Of a stretch of DNA of 64,000 nt, positions 63,861 to 64,000 are shown one piece after another; the first letter of the stretch is position 1, and every line of letters begins with the position of its first letter. Below the pieces are notes generated by a model. That model was not told the DNA's origin. It ran no database searches and was given only the letters and a program-made list of their open reading frames with translations. The position numbers and the translations under genes were made by a program. The DNA lies in NCBI RefSeq assembly GCF_009909145.1, contig NZ_JAAAPJ010000028.1, forward strand, positions 42,122 to 106,121. The letters are read 5' to 3'. The stretch comes from Corallococcus silvisoli. GTDB lineage: Bacteria; Myxococcota; Myxococcia; Myxococcales; Myxococcaceae.

Positions 63861-63890
63861 GCCGCGACTTCCCCGCGGGGAGGTCGCGGC
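63861..63890 (+). terminator. GC-rich hairpin at end of last gene
   Basis: GCCGCGAC (63861-63868) pairs with GTCGCGGC (63883-63890), with inner TCCCC/GGGGA and one T-G wobble between, giving about 14 bp. No T-run follows. Probable transcript end of the gene at 63242. Confidence 0.6.
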
Positions 63891-64000
63891 GACAGGGCCC
63901 GCACGGACGACGCGGGCAATCCCCTAGAGCGCCGATCAGGTTACTTCAAGGGAGCAGGCAAGCGGCAGAGGCTCGACGCGGGCTGTCGCCGTGTGATCAG

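Overview
The window is high-GC DNA laid out like a myxobacterial chromosome of the Myxococcus/Corallococcus type. Signs of this are a MYXO-CTERM sorting tail, many lipoproteins with acidic or Ala/Pro-rich linkers, stand-alone glyoxylate and fumarase genes, a membrane protein fusing chemoreceptor and binding-protein modules, and a lipoprotein-like toxin next to an immunity gene. No rRNA, tRNA, insertion sequence, prophage or CRISPR array was recognised.

Layout. 1-5.2 kb: 5' part of a giant zinc-ribbon multi-span membrane protein that runs off the left edge. 5.3-10.5 kb: GNAT acetyltransferase, endonuclease III, a phospholipase-D/cardiolipin-synthase-type enzyme and a TerB-like/acyl-CoA oxidase fusion. 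10.6-12.4 kb: MarR regulator plus an FAD monooxygenase broken by a 1-base deletion. 12.5-17.2 kb: NAPE-PLD-like metallohydrolase, a DUF3293-type gene whose 5' end is triplicated, a 5'-nucleotidase lipoprotein and a small lipoprotein. 17.3-23.2 kb: clpP, fumC, a PspC-type protein, and aceB-aceA (glyoxylate shunt). 23.4-25.8 kb: small unknowns and a B12-binding/radical SAM protein. 25.9-27.6 kb: a candidate lipoprotein-type nuclease toxin with an overlapping DUF3396 immunity gene.

27.6-36.7 kb is the best-defined regulated system. Two cobalamin riboswitches lie in tandem on the + strand. The first precedes a hotdog acyl-CoA thioesterase. The second has a near-consensus promoter and an intrinsic terminator and precedes six tightly packed genes: transaminase, aldehyde dehydrogenase, second transaminase, CoA-transferase A and B, and a PcaF-like thiolase. 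The enzyme order fits conversion of beta-lysine through 3-oxoadipate to succinyl-CoA and acetyl-CoA, a route that would bypass the B12-dependent lysine 5,6-aminomutase.

36.7-51.3 kb: MYXO-CTERM polysaccharide lyase, arginine succinyltransferase, transglutaminase-like protein, the chemoreceptor/oligopeptide-binding fusion, a Cys-rich lipoprotein, DedA protein, SDR oxidoreductase, a very basic protein followed by a 20-bp minisatellite, then rlmN, a zinc anti-sigma-like protein, an ECF sigma factor and 3-methyladenine glycosylase.

51.3-64 kb is an envelope/secretion island. Two colinear 278-residue secreted proteins, each a six-cysteine module followed by a Hint (hedgehog/intein) domain, bracket an M1-type metallopeptidase, a single-span protein and an M4 thermolysin-type metallopeptidase. 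An FG-GAP lipoprotein, a HEAT-repeat protein and two secreted proteins of unknown function follow. The twin Hint proteins are the most likely undescribed system in the window.
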